A stretch of 64,000 nucleotides of DNA from VRUE01 sp963819755 (GTDB lineage: Bacteria > Actinomycetota > Thermoleophilia > Solirubrobacterales > 70-9), in NCBI GenBank assembly GCA_963819755.1, contig CAWFXB010000002.1, positions 434,001 to 498,000 of the forward strand. The letters run 5' to 3'. The translations under genes were made by a program, and so were the position numbers. The notes under the pieces were generated by a model. The model saw only the letters and a program-made list of their open reading frames with translations, was not told the DNA's origin and did no database searches. This document shows, piece by piece, positions 1-8,413 of this stretch. Within the stretch, counting starts at the first letter, position 1; each line of letters starts with the position of its first letter.

Positions 1-1312
1 GGCGCGTTCGGGGGGACGGTTGCAGGGCCCCAGCGATTGCGGCGGCAAGGGGCGGTGACTCGTCTGGCTTTAGGGAGCTTATGGTGACCCGAATCGCTGG
101 CTCGCTTCGGAGGCGGAAGGGGGCTCCTGGGGCGACGGCCCAGCCTTGGGTTTGCAGTGCTTGCACTACCCCGGTCTCGTCGGGGACTGGGATCCATACG
201 TTCAGGCCGCTTGAGGACTGGGCCTCGATGTCGTGGTCGGCCAGGGCCGAGATGAACGTCTCGCGGCGCTTACTGTAGGTCGCGGTGGCCTTTTGTAGGT
301 TGTGGGCGATTTTGGGGTCGGCCCATAGCGTTGCTGCCGTGCGTTGGAGCAGGTGGCTTACCCAGCCGGGGCCTACGGCCTGGCGGCCGCGGACGCGGCT
401 GGTCGTGTGGGGGTCGCCGGCCAGGACGGCTAGGCGGAGGTCGGGGCCTAGGGACTTGGCCAGAGAGCGTGCGGCGGCCCAGCGTCGCCGGCCGGTGGTA
501 AGCGTCAGGCGGGGTGCACCGGCGATTGGGCCGAGGTGGTCGTCCTCGAGGACCATCGCCTCCGGGTTGCGATCGAGGACGCGCTTCAGCTCCGCGGCGC
601 GCTCCTCGTTGAGCGACGCGCCGGTCGGGTTCTGGCCGCGCGGGTTGATCACCACCGCGCTCGCACCATCGTCGAGAGCGTCCGCGAGCGCCGCGGGAAC
701 CATGCCCTTCGGGTCGATTGCCACCGGCCGCAGCGCGAGTCCCAGCGCACGCAGCAGGTCGAAGAGCCCGGCGAAGCCCGGATCTTCGACCGCGACCACG
801 TCTCCTTGCCGCAACTGCGCCGCCAGGGCGCGCTCGATTCCGTCCAGGGCGCCGTTGACCACGGCGAGGTTCTCGGCAGCGATTCCGGTTTCGCCGAGCT
901 CCGCCCGGGCAAGCTCGATCAGTTGGGGGTCGGCCTGGTCGCCGCCGTAGAGCTGGTGCGGCGGCTCGATCCGGCGCAGGATCGGGGTCAGGTCAGGCAG
1001 CAGCTCAGGATCGGGGTTGCCGCTCGCCAGGTCGCGGACGCCCGCAGGCGCCACCGTGCCCAGCCATGACCCGGCGACCGGGGGTCGCCAGCTGACGTGG
1101 GCGCCGCTGCGCGATCGCGTCACGACGAGGCCGCGCGAACGCAGATCCTTGAACGCCGCGGCGACGGTCGTCGGGCTGACACCGAGGTCGGTGGCGAGCG
1201 CGCGGACCGCCGGCAGCGACGCACCGGGGCGCAACGCACCCTCCTCTATGCCGCGCTCGATGCTGGCGGCGACCTCGGCGGCACCATGCCCGGTGATGCG
1301 ATACTGTGTCAC
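1..1312 (-). CDS. MocR/PdxR-like GntR-family regulator with aminotransferase domain (3' end cut by window edge)
   Basis: Reading the minus strand from the GTG at 1312 gives an uninterrupted frame to base 2 (about 437 codons, no stop seen). The N-terminus is a GntR-type winged helix (ASLPAVRALATDLGVSPTTV). The rest is a fold-type I aminotransferase with NPRGQNPTGAS and a PLP-lysine region (RSLAKSLGPDLRLAV). This is the architecture of MocR regulators, which use bound PLP or a PLP adduct to control transcription. It is divergent from a pyridoxamine-oxidase-fold gene, as is common for PdxR-type regulators. Usual family length is 430-480 residues, so little is missing. Effector and target are inferred. 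Confidence 0.88.
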   Translation of the reverse strand, partial: MTQYRITGHGAAEVAASIERGIEEGALRPGASLPAVRALATDLGVSPTTVAAAFKDLRSRGLVVTRSRSGAHVSWRPPVAGSWLGTVAPAGVRDLASGNPDPELLPDLTPILRRIEPPHQLYGGDQADPQLIELARAELGETGIAAENLAVVNGALDGIERALAAQLRQGDVVAVEDPGFAGLFDLLRALGLALRPVAIDPKGMVPAALADALDDGASAVVINPRGQNPTGASLNEERAAELKRVLDRNPEAMVLEDDHLGPIAGAPRLTLTTGRRRWAAARSLAKSLGPDLRLAVLAGDPHTTSRVRGRQAVGPGWVSHLLQRTAATLWADPKIAHNLQKATATYSKRRETFISALADHDIEAQSSSGLNVWIPVPDETGVVQALQTQGWAVAPGAPFRLRSEPAIRVTISSLKPDESPPLAAAIAGALQPSPRTR

Positions 1313-1355
1313 TTCAGTAGACAGATTTGTACTGTAACAGATTTAGAAAGACGCG
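1313..1355. promoter_or_regulatory. Divergent promoter region with direct repeat, candidate MocR operator
   Basis: The 43-bp gap between the divergent MocR and pyridoxamine-oxidase-like genes holds ACAGATTT twice in the same orientation (1321-1328 and 1337-1344, 16 bp apart), with the near-palindrome CTGTAACAG at 1332-1340. Direct repeats at this spacing are typical of MocR/PdxR binding sites. The role is inferred from position and repeat form. Confidence 0.5.
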
Positions 1356-2006
1356 ATGGCAACGAAGCCGAGGACCAGGGTCACGAGGATGCCCAGCCGC
1401 GCCGACTACGAGCGCGAGACGATCGAGACGATCCTCGACGAGGCGATCGTCTCCCACCTCGGCACGGTTTCCCCCGACGGTCACCCAATCGTCATCCCCA
1501 CCCTGCACGCACGGGCGGGCGACTGGCTCTACATCCACGGCTCGGCGGCGAGCCCGACCCTGCGCCGCGCCGAGCAGGCCGAGATCTGCCTGACCGCCAC
1601 CCTCCTCGACGGCCTCGTACTGGCCCGCTCGGCAGTCCACCACTCGGTCAACTACCGCTCCGTCGTCGTCTTCGGCCAAGCCGAGAAGATCGAGGACGCC
1701 GAGGGCAAATGCGACGCGCTCAAAGCCTTCACCGAAAAGCTCGTGCCGGGCCGCTGGGGCGACGCGCGACTACCGACCGAGAAGGAGCTGCGAGCAGTCG
1801 GGGTGCTGCGGCTTCCACTGGGAGAGGCTTCGGCCAAGGTACGCAGCGGCGGGCCGCTCGACGATGCCGAGGACTACGACCTGCCGGTTTGGGCGGGCGC
1901 CATAGGCCTCCGAATCGCCGCCAGCTCACCCAAGCCCGACGACCGCCTGCTCCCCGGCATCGATTGCCCCAGCTACATAAGCGATCTCGCCCGCGCCCGA
2001 ACTTAG
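1356..2006 (+). CDS. Pyridoxamine 5'-phosphate oxidase-fold (FMN split-barrel) protein
   Basis: A 216-residue cytosolic protein starting ATG 43 bp from the divergent MocR gene. The motif AIVSHLGTVSPDGHPIVIPT near residue 30 and the pattern DWLYIHGSAAS then HHSVNYRSVVVFGQAE match the FMN-binding split barrel of the pyridoxamine-oxidase-like superfamily (type seen in nitroimidazole-resistance and haem-utilisation relatives). It is probably an FMN- or flavin-dependent reductase or oxidase; the substrate cannot be read from sequence. Its pairing with a PLP-sensing regulator hints at a vitamin B6-linked role, but that is inference. Confidence 0.82.
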   Translation: MATKPRTRVTRMPSRADYERETIETILDEAIVSHLGTVSPDGHPIVIPTLHARAGDWLYIHGSAASPTLRRAEQAEICLTATLLDGLVLARSAVHHSVNYRSVVVFGQAEKIEDAEGKCDALKAFTEKLVPGRWGDARLPTEKELRAVGVLRLPLGEASAKVRSGGPLDDAEDYDLPVWAGAIGLRIAASSPKPDDRLLPGIDCPSYISDLARART

Positions 2007-2125
2007 AGTCCATCCGCTCGGTAGGGGTGGAACGTCTTGTACTTTTTCGCCGACACCTCCTGGGCGTTGCCCAACCACGATCCACCGAAAAAGTTAAGTG
2101 GAACCCCTACCGAGGGGATGGACTC
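2006..2125. repeat. Compound hairpin element, copy A
   Basis: This sits between the convergent stops of the FMN split-barrel and NlpC/P60 genes. Outer arms GAGTCCATCC (2006-2015) and GGATGGACTC (2116-2125) pair perfectly. After one mismatch, 2017-2028 pairs with 2103-2114 (12 bp). Inside, ACTTTTTCG (2041-2049) pairs with CGAAAAAGT (2086-2094). The inner boxes at 2031-2049 and 2082-2102 recur at 28112-28225 in opposite orientation, whereas the outer arms differ but are self-complementary there too. Function unknown; it may act as a bidirectional terminator here, although no U-tract is seen. Confidence 0.75.
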
Positions 2126-3337
2126 CTAATACCCGCTCGGGTGACGAGCAATAAACCCTTCGGGAGAGTCCACGAGTTCCGGGTGCCAGCGCGGGCCAGG
2201 GCCGCCGACCGTGTCGAAGGCGAGGCCGGCGATGATCATCCAGGCGTGTTCGGCGTTGGCGTAGACGGTGATCCACTGGCCGGGGCCGGGGTCGCCCCAG
2301 GTCTCCAGGCCGGTCGAGTCGAGTGGGCTGGACAGGAAGCCGCCGCCGTTGAGGGCGAAGCTGACCGCGCCCGAGCAGTCGTAGCCTTCCGATTCGAAGG
2401 AACCGTGACCGCCGCCCCAGATGTAGGGGGTGGTGGCGATCGAGTTTGCCGCTTCGATCGCGGCCTGCACCGCGGGCGGAGCGGCGCTCGGCACGCTGGC
2501 CTGGCTTTCGGAGATGAATTCGGCGCTCTCCCCTGGCGTGAGCGGTGCAGGCGTCCCGGTCGAGACCGGCGCGCCTGAGCTGGCGAGCTGTTCGGAGATC
2601 GCCGAGAGGTTGTCGCTCAGCGCCTGTTCGCGCGACTCGAGCGATTCGAGCTCTCCCTGCCGCTGCGCCTGGGCCTCCTTGAGGTCGGCGAAGCGCGCTG
2701 CTGCTTCGGCCCGCGCGTCAGCGGCTTCGTGCTCCTTGGCGGCGATTTCGTCGCGGGCGCCCTTCAGCTGCAGGCGGATCGCGGCCATCCGCTTGACCGC
2801 CGCCTTGGCCTCGTTGCGCAGGCCCTTGACCCGGTCGGCGACCGAGTTGTCGTAGTCCTGGACCCGGCTGAGGTATTCGGCGCGGACGCTGGCCTGCGAC
2901 CAGGTCTCCGATTCGAGCACGACGCTGAGCACGTCTGGGCTGCCCGCCTCATACATCGAGACGAGCCGTTCACGCAGCATGCCCAGCGCTCGCTGCAGAC
3001 GGGCGCGGATCAGCGCCAACTGGTGCTTCTCGGCCTTCAGCTTGGCGGTGGCGCTGTCGAGTTCCCCCTGCTTTTCTTCCAGTTCCCCCTCGAGCGCGAG
3101 CTGTTCCTGGCGCAGCCGCGAGACTTCGCCGAGCATCGAGTCGATCGCCTTGTTCTGTTCTTCGATCGTCGCCGAAAGCGCGCTCTGGCTTTCGCGCACA
3201 TGGCTCAGCTTGCCCTGGGTCGCATCGAGCTTTTCGCTCAGGGTCTTGGCAGGCGCGCTCGCCACGAGGCAGAGCACGAGGAAGAGCAGGGCGGCCGGAA
3301 GCAACAGCCACCGGGAGGTACCGGCAGGAGAACGCAT
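2126..3337 (-). CDS. Secreted coiled-coil NlpC/P60 peptidoglycan hydrolase
   Basis: A 403-residue exported protein. Residues 1-30 form a signal peptide (LLLPAALLFLVLCLVASAPA). Residues about 35-245 are a long charged coiled coil resembling RipA/CwlO-type hydrolases. After a Pro/Ser/Thr linker the C-terminal 120 residues carry an NlpC/P60-type domain with the catalytic Cys in YDCSGAVSFAL and a His in NAEHAWMII. It probably cleaves peptide stems of peptidoglycan and may be activated by an FtsX-like partner through its coiled coil, as in related actinobacterial enzymes. It ends inside the arm of hairpin element A. Confidence 0.85.
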   Translation of the reverse strand: MRSPAGTSRWLLLPAALLFLVLCLVASAPAKTLSEKLDATQGKLSHVRESQSALSATIEEQNKAIDSMLGEVSRLRQEQLALEGELEEKQGELDSATAKLKAEKHQLALIRARLQRALGMLRERLVSMYEAGSPDVLSVVLESETWSQASVRAEYLSRVQDYDNSVADRVKGLRNEAKAAVKRMAAIRLQLKGARDEIAAKEHEAADARAEAAARFADLKEAQAQRQGELESLESREQALSDNLSAISEQLASSGAPVSTGTPAPLTPGESAEFISESQASVPSAAPPAVQAAIEAANSIATTPYIWGGGHGSFESEGYDCSGAVSFALNGGGFLSSPLDSTGLETWGDPGPGQWITVYANAEHAWMIIAGLAFDTVGGPGPRWHPELVDSPEGFIARHPSGY

Positions 3338-3431
3338 CGGCGGCGCACGCTAACGAAGTCGCCTAAAGAATGTTAGGAATTGCTCATAACTTGCAACTCC
3401 TCTTGCAGAATCGCGCCTCTTGCAGGATAAA

Positions 3432-3463
3432 TCGCCACCGCGACGAGGGCGCCGCGGTGGCGA
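3432..3463 (-). terminator. Hairpin terminator downstream of the SHOCT membrane protein gene
   Basis: An 11-bp perfect stem (TCGCCACCGCG at 3432-3442 with its complement at 3453-3463) and a 10-nt loop lie 9 bp past the stop at 3473. On the minus strand it is followed by GATTTATCC, a weak U-rich tail. Confidence 0.6.
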
Positions 3464-3472
3464 AACGGCCGT

Positions 3473-3865
3473 CTAGGCGAGCAGCTTGGCTTTCGCCTTG
3501 TCGAACTCCTCGCCGGAGATCGCGCCCTTTTCCTTCAGATCGTTGAGCTTGTGCAGCTCGTCAGCGGGCGAGCTGTGGGCCTGCTCACGCACGTACGTGT
3601 CGAAATGCTGTTTTGCCTCGGCCTGCGCCTTGATCGCCCTTTCGCGCATGCCGGCGCCGCGAGCGATCAGGTAGATCAGCGCGGTGAGGAATGGGATGAA
3701 GACGAGGAACAGCACCCAGGCTGCCTTGGCCCAGCCCGAGAGCGCATGGTCGCGGAAGAGGTCGGAGAGGATCGTGATCAGGATCCAGATCCAGATGACG
3801 AAGAAGAAGACCTCGAAGGCGACGAGGAGCGCTTCGCCAAAGTTGATATCTGCAAACGGCAGCAA
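3473..3865 (-). CDS. PLDc_N/SHOCT-domain membrane protein
   Basis: A 130-residue protein with two transmembrane helices near residues 12-33 and 47-69, in the pattern of the PLDc_N (cardiolipin-synthase N-terminal) domain. A hydrophilic linker follows, then a C-terminal SHOCT motif (LNDLKEKGAISGEEFDKAKA). The start is the TTG preceded by AAAGGA at good spacing. SHOCT domains are short oligomerisation or interaction modules; the cellular role of this family is unknown. It is followed by a hairpin terminator and is probably transcribed alone. Confidence 0.8.
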   Translation of the reverse strand: MLPFADINFGEALLVAFEVFFFVIWIWILITILSDLFRDHALSGWAKAAWVLFLVFIPFLTALIYLIARGAGMRERAIKAQAEAKQHFDTYVREQAHSSPADELHKLNDLKEKGAISGEEFDKAKAKLLA

Positions 3866-3903
3866 GGGTGTTCCTTTCGATGGATGGAAAGAGCTACGCG
3901 ATC

Positions 3904-4650
3904 TTAAAGCCGCTGAGCAAATAGGACCGCGGCAACCGCGGTGGCCAGGTTGAGGCTGGAGACGCCAGGGCGCATCGGGATGCCGAGCCGGGCATCGGCG
4001 CGGTCGAGCAGTTCGGCGCTGAGGCCGTAGCGCTCGGTGCCGAAGGCGAGAATCGCGCGCGGCGGCAGCTCGGCCGGGCGGAGGTCCTCTCCCCCCGGGT
4101 CGATAGCGACCAGCGGCCGGTCGCTGAGCGGCAACTCCTCGACCCCGACCACCGGCAGGGCGAAGTGGAGCCCGGCGGCACCGCGCAACGCGTCGGGATG
4201 CCAGGGATCGTTTGGCCCAGTGGTCATCACCCCGGCGGCGTCGGCGGCGGCCGCTACGCGCACGCAGGCCCCCATGTTGCCCATCGTGCGCGGGTCCTCG
4301 AGCAGTACAAGCGGCGCTGGATCTTGTCCGGCGAGCACCGCGGCCAGATCGATCTCTGGCCGGCGGGCGATCGCAACCACACCGGTGCGCGGCGCCTGCG
4401 GCACCAGCTCGGCGATCAGCTCCGCGGAGACGGGAGAAGTGCGCTCGGCGAGCGCGTCGGCGAGGTCCGGGGCCAACCCGGCGGCGAGCTCCTGCAACTG
4501 CGCGGGATCGGCGGCCACCGCCTCGAGCACCTCGGCGCCGAAGCGCAGCGCGTGCTTGAGGGCGTGGAACCCCTCGAGCACGGCGAGCCGAGGATCGCGT
4601 CGCGCCGTGCGGTAGCGCCGGATCAGCGCCTGCTCGTCGGCCTCGCTCAC
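3904..4650 (-). CDS. TrmH/SpoU-family RNA 2'-O-methyltransferase
   Basis: A 248-residue cytosolic SPOUT methyltransferase. The C-terminal part has the three SpoU motifs: VLLEDPRTMGNMGACVR (motif 1, with N and R), ILAFGTERYGLSAELL (motif 2) and IPMRPGVSSLNLATAVA (motif 3, knotted SAM-binding site). It should transfer a methyl group from SAM to a ribose 2'-OH of rRNA or tRNA; the target base is not predictable. The N-terminal 90 residues are less conserved. It starts at GTG 18 bp downstream of the UspA-like gene, so it may be transcribed with the kdp operon. Confidence 0.87.
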   Translation of the reverse strand: MSEADEQALIRRYRTARRDPRLAVLEGFHALKHALRFGAEVLEAVAADPAQLQELAAGLAPDLADALAERTSPVSAELIAELVPQAPRTGVVAIARRPEIDLAAVLAGQDPAPLVLLEDPRTMGNMGACVRVAAAADAAGVMTTGPNDPWHPDALRGAAGLHFALPVVGVEELPLSDRPLVAIDPGGEDLRPAELPPRAILAFGTERYGLSAELLDRADARLGIPMRPGVSSLNLATAVAAVLFAQRL

Positions 4651-4668
4651 CCCGGCATCATGACGCGC

Positions 4669-5211
4669 CTAGACGGTCAGGCGGCGCTCGTCGCTCGGGG
4701 CCGGGCGCAAGATGAGGACCTCGGCCGGGGCTTTCTCGAGCAGCCAGACGAGATCGTCGCCGGAGAGACCGGCCTGGCCGGTTGCGGTTGCGGAAACCAC
4801 GACCCGGTCGAACTCCTCGCGCTCGAGCAGCCGCTGCAGGGCGTGACGGTAGGAGCGGCCACGCTCGATCCGGGCGTCGACCGGTACGCCCTGCGTGTTG
4901 GCCCGCTGCTCGATCGCCTCCAGCATCGGCATCGCCCTCGCCGCCTCGGCGGGAATCGCGCACTCCAGCGGCAGCTGCTTGGGAACGGCCGCCAGGTAGG
5001 CCGGCATCAGGGTCGCGCTCTCCGCCCGGGCCAGGCGCAGCGCCGCGTCCACCGCACGGCGCGAGATCTCGGTACCGGTGAAGGGCAGGAGGATCTGGTG
5101 AACCTCCTCCGGCCGCTCCGAGCGCTTGCCGCGCCACTGGGAGCTGGCAATCAGATATCCCCCTCCGAGGCCGAGCAGCAGCGCGAAGCCGACGAGGAAG
5201 TGCTCGATCAC
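4669..5211 (-). CDS. UspA-like protein with N-terminal membrane anchor
   Basis: A 180-residue protein with one N-terminal transmembrane segment (FLVGFALLLGLGGGYLIA) and a universal-stress-protein-like Rossmann domain (QILLPFTGTEISRRAVDAAL; later FDRVVVSATATGQ). Its ATG overlaps the stop of the KdpD N-terminal gene by 4 bp, so it is the last kdp-operon gene. Usp domains bind ATP or act as stress adaptors. A membrane-tethered Usp beside a soluble KdpD sensor suggests an accessory K+ or turgor sensing role, which is inference. Confidence 0.72.
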   Translation of the reverse strand: MIEHFLVGFALLLGLGGGYLIASSQWRGKRSERPEEVHQILLPFTGTEISRRAVDAALRLARAESATLMPAYLAAVPKQLPLECAIPAEAARAMPMLEAIEQRANTQGVPVDARIERGRSYRHALQRLLEREEFDRVVVSATATGQAGLSGDDLVWLLEKAPAEVLILRPAPSDERRLTV

Positions 5212-6332
5212 GAGCCCCCCTCCTTCTGGCTGCGGTGGGCGACGATCCTCACGTCGACCCCCGGCGGAGTCGCGCGCATCAGCGCCTGCGGCAGAGGGGT
5301 CCGCAACCGCGCCAGGCCGCTTGGCGGGCTGGACTCGCCAACCATCACGTAGGTGGACCCACGCTCGGCAATCACCCGGGCGGCGCCGGCCACCAGGTCG
5401 TCGTGCTCCTCGATCAGCAAGGTCGCGCCGAGCACCGAGGCAAGCTGGCGCAGCGCCGTCACCTGGCGCTCCTCCTCCCCCTCGATCGGCCGCCCCGGGG
5501 GCTTCACCCAGAGCAGGTCGAGGTCGGTGCCGAGGCGCTGGGCGGAGCGCCAGGCGCGCCGCACGAGGCGCTGCGAGCTCGGGCGGGGCCGCACCAACGC
5601 GAGCAGCCGCTCGCCGACGGCCTTGGGCGCGTCGGTGACGACGCGCTCTTCCCGCGTCCCGACGGGCTCGACTCGGTGCAGGGTCAGCCGCTTGGTCTCG
5701 ACGTCCTCGGCGACCTGGCGCAGGCTCACCTCGCGCAGGGCGGCGAGGTTCTCGATCCGGAAGAAGTTGTCGAGCGCTGCCTGGATGTTCTCGCCGGGGT
5801 AGATCTTGCCGGCGCGCAGTCGTGCGATCAGCGCCTCGGGCGTGAGGTCGATCAGGACGACCTCGTCGGCGATGCCGAGCGCCGAGTCGGGGACGGTCTC
5901 GCGCACCGTGACGCCGGTCAGCTCGGCGACCCGGTCGTTGAGCGACTCCAGGTGCTGGACGTTGACCGTGGAGAAGACGTCGATGCCGGCCGCCAGCACG
6001 TCGGCGATGTCCTCGTAGCGCTTCTCGTGCTCGAGCCCGGGAGGGTTGGTGTGGGCGAGCTCGTCGATCAGCGCCAGGTCCGGGCGGCGCGCGAGCACCG
6101 CCGGCAGGTCCATCTCCTCGACGGCAACGTCGCGATAGGGGACGGAACGACGCGGCAGCATCTCCAGCCCACGAGCCTGATCGCTCGTCTCCTGGCGCTT
6201 GTGCGGCTCCAGGTAGCCGATCGCGACGTCGCGTCCCGCGGCGGCTTCGGCGTGACCCTCCTGCAGCATCCGGTAGGTCTTGCCCACCCCGGCCGCCATG
6301 CCGAGGAAGATCTTGTAGTGGCCGCGCTCCAT
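5208..6332 (-). CDS. kdpD: Stand-alone KdpD N-terminal sensor (KdpD + Usp domains, no kinase)
   Basis: A 374-residue soluble protein equal to the cytosolic N-terminal half of KdpD. The KdpD domain has Walker A (GMAAGVGKTYRML) near residue 15 and VDVFSTVNVQHLESLNDRV-type signature sequence near 135 (here IDVFSTVNVQHLESLN). A Usp domain follows. The transmembrane and histidine-kinase modules of full-length KdpD (about 890 residues) are absent. A separate membrane kinase is encoded at 12406-13560, so the sensor is split in two. Such short KdpD proteins are known in cyanobacteria and deinococci. It starts 18 bp after kdpB. Confidence 0.88.
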   Translation of the reverse strand: MERGHYKIFLGMAAGVGKTYRMLQEGHAEAAAGRDVAIGYLEPHKRQETSDQARGLEMLPRRSVPYRDVAVEEMDLPAVLARRPDLALIDELAHTNPPGLEHEKRYEDIADVLAAGIDVFSTVNVQHLESLNDRVAELTGVTVRETVPDSALGIADEVVLIDLTPEALIARLRAGKIYPGENIQAALDNFFRIENLAALREVSLRQVAEDVETKRLTLHRVEPVGTREERVVTDAPKAVGERLLALVRPRPSSQRLVRRAWRSAQRLGTDLDLLWVKPPGRPIEGEEERQVTALRQLASVLGATLLIEEHDDLVAGAARVIAERGSTYVMVGESSPPSGLARLRTPLPQALMRATPPGVDVRIVAHRSQKEGGS

Positions 6333-6349
6333 CCGCGCCCCGTGGGGCC

Positions 6350-8413
6350 TCAGGCCCCCAGCAGGTTGTGAACCACGAGGTCGATCAGCTTGATGCCGAT
6401 GAAGGGGACGATCAGGCCGCCGAGGCCGTAGATGAGGATGTTGCGCCGCAGCAGCCCCGTTGCGCCGATCGGCCGGTAGCGAACGCCGCGCAGGGAGAGC
6501 GGGATCAGCAGCGGGATGATCAGCGCGTTGAAGATCACCGCTGAGAGGATCGCCGATTCCGGGGTGCCCAGCGACATCACGTTGAGGGCGTCGAGCGGCC
6601 CGCTGTGGTTGCCGATGGCGTAGGTCGTGGCGAACATCGCCGGCAGGATCGCGAAGTACTTGGCGACGTCGTTGGCGATCGAGAAGGTGGTCAGCGCGCC
6701 GCGCGTGATCAGCAGCTGCTTGCCGACCTCGACGATCTCGATCAGCTTCGTCGGGTTGGAGTCGAGGTCGACCATGTTGCCCGCCTCACGCGCCGCCTGG
6801 GTGCCGGTGTTCATCGCCACGCCGACGTCGGCCTGCGCCAACGCCGGGGCGTCATTGGTGCCGTCGCCGGTCATCGCGATCAGGCGGCCGTCGGACTGCT
6901 GCTCCTTGATCAGCTCCAGCTTGCGCTCCGGGGTAGCTTCGGCGAGGAAGTCGTCGACGCCCGCCTCCTCGGCGATCTTGGCTGCGGTCAGTTTGTTGTC
7001 GCCGGTGACCATGATCGTGCGGATCCCCATCGCCCGCAGCTGGTCGAAGCGAGCGCTCATCCCTTCCTTGACCACGTCCTTGAGGTAGATCACCCCGAGC
7101 ACGCGCTCGTTGCGGGCGACCGCCAGCGGCGTGCCTCCCTCGCGACCGATGCGGTCGAGCTCGGCGCGAAGCTCGGCTGGGGCACGCCCACCCTCGGAGG
7201 CGACCCAATCTTCGATCGCATCGCCGGCGCCCTTGCGCAGGCGAGTGCCGTTGTAGTCGACGCCGCTCATCCGGGTCTGAGCTGAGAAAGGGACGAACTC
7301 GGGCTCGTGGCCGGAGAAGGTGTGCTCGCGGATGCCGAAGGTCTTGGCGAGGACGACTATCGAGCGTCCCTCGGGAGTCTCGTCGGAGAGTGAGGACATC
7401 TGGGCCGCCTCGGCCAGCTCCTCGACCTCGACACCCGGCATCGGCATGAATTCGACGGCCTCGCGGTTGCCGAGGGTGATCGTGCCGGTCTTGTCGAGCA
7501 GCAGCACGTCGCAGTCGCCGGAGGCCTCCACGGCGCGACCGGAAAGGGCGAGCACGTTGCGGCGCACCAGGCGGTCCATGCCGGCGATGCCGATCGCCGA
7601 GAGCAGCGCCCCGATCGTGGTCGGGATCAGCGCCACGAGGAGGGCGATCAGGGTCGTCTCGGAGAGTTCGGTGCCGGCGAAGAGGGCAAATGGGCGCAGG
7701 GAGACGACGACGATGACGAAGATCAGGGTCAGCGCCGAGAGCAGGATTCCCAGCGCGATCTCGTTCGGCGTCTTGCGCCGCTCGGCGCCCTCGACGAGGG
7801 CGATCATGCGATCGAGGAAGGACTTGCCGGGCTCCTGGGTGATTTCGACGACGATCCGGTCCGAGAGCACCTTGGTGCCGCCGGTGACGGCGCTGCGGTC
7901 CCCGCCGGCCTCGCGGATCACCGGCGCCGACTCGCCGGTGATCGCCGACTCGTCGACCGAGGCGATTCCCTCGATCACGGTGCCATCGCCGGGGATGCCC
8001 TCGCCCGCCTCGACGACCACGACGTCGCCGCGGACGAGCTCGGCGGCGGACTTCTCGCTGCCGTCGCGCATCTTCGCGGTCGCCTCGGTGCGCATCGCCC
8101 GCAGGCTCGCCGCCTGGGCGCGGCCGCGTCCCTCGGCCAGCGCCTCGGCGAGGTTGGCGAAGACGACGGTCAGCCAGAGCCAGACGGTGACGCTGAAGGT
8201 GAACCACGAGGGCTCGTGGCCGCCGCCGAGCGGGCTGCCGCCGAAGACCTGGATCAGCCAGGCGACGGTGGTGATCAGGGCGCCGATCTCGACCACGAAC
8301 ATGACCGGGTTACGGACCTGCACCCGCGGGTCCAACTTGCGGACGGACTCGAGCAGCGCCGGGCGGAGGATCTCGGGGTCGAAGAGGGATCGGGGCTGCG
8401 TCTCGGTGGTCAT
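6350..8413 (-). CDS. kdpB: Potassium-transporting P-type ATPase subunit B
   Basis: A 687-residue P-type ATPase catalytic subunit of the KdpFABC K+ importer. It has the phosphorylation motif DKTGT with Asp at residue 307 (the position known in E. coli KdpB), the TGES actuator loop near residue 160 (AITGESAPV) and the hinge MTGDGTNDAPALAQADVGVA. Transmembrane helices lie at about 35-60, 70-90, 220-250, 255-280 and at the C-terminus. It hydrolyses ATP to drive K+ uptake through KdpA at low external K+. Its stop overlaps the kdpC start. Confidence 0.98.
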   Translation of the reverse strand: MTTETQPRSLFDPEILRPALLESVRKLDPRVQVRNPVMFVVEIGALITTVAWLIQVFGGSPLGGGHEPSWFTFSVTVWLWLTVVFANLAEALAEGRGRAQAASLRAMRTEATAKMRDGSEKSAAELVRGDVVVVEAGEGIPGDGTVIEGIASVDESAITGESAPVIREAGGDRSAVTGGTKVLSDRIVVEITQEPGKSFLDRMIALVEGAERRKTPNEIALGILLSALTLIFVIVVVSLRPFALFAGTELSETTLIALLVALIPTTIGALLSAIGIAGMDRLVRRNVLALSGRAVEASGDCDVLLLDKTGTITLGNREAVEFMPMPGVEVEELAEAAQMSSLSDETPEGRSIVVLAKTFGIREHTFSGHEPEFVPFSAQTRMSGVDYNGTRLRKGAGDAIEDWVASEGGRAPAELRAELDRIGREGGTPLAVARNERVLGVIYLKDVVKEGMSARFDQLRAMGIRTIMVTGDNKLTAAKIAEEAGVDDFLAEATPERKLELIKEQQSDGRLIAMTGDGTNDAPALAQADVGVAMNTGTQAAREAGNMVDLDSNPTKLIEIVEVGKQLLITRGALTTFSIANDVAKYFAILPAMFATTYAIGNHSGPLDALNVMSLGTPESAILSAVIFNALIIPLLIPLSLRGVRYRPIGATGLLRRNILIYGLGGLIVPFIGIKLIDLVVHNLLGA

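Noticed and set aside
1097..2578. Plus-strand 493-codon open frame
   Set aside because: It overlaps the MocR gene, FMN-fold gene and NlpC gene in a wrong frame and has low-complexity Arg-rich sequence.
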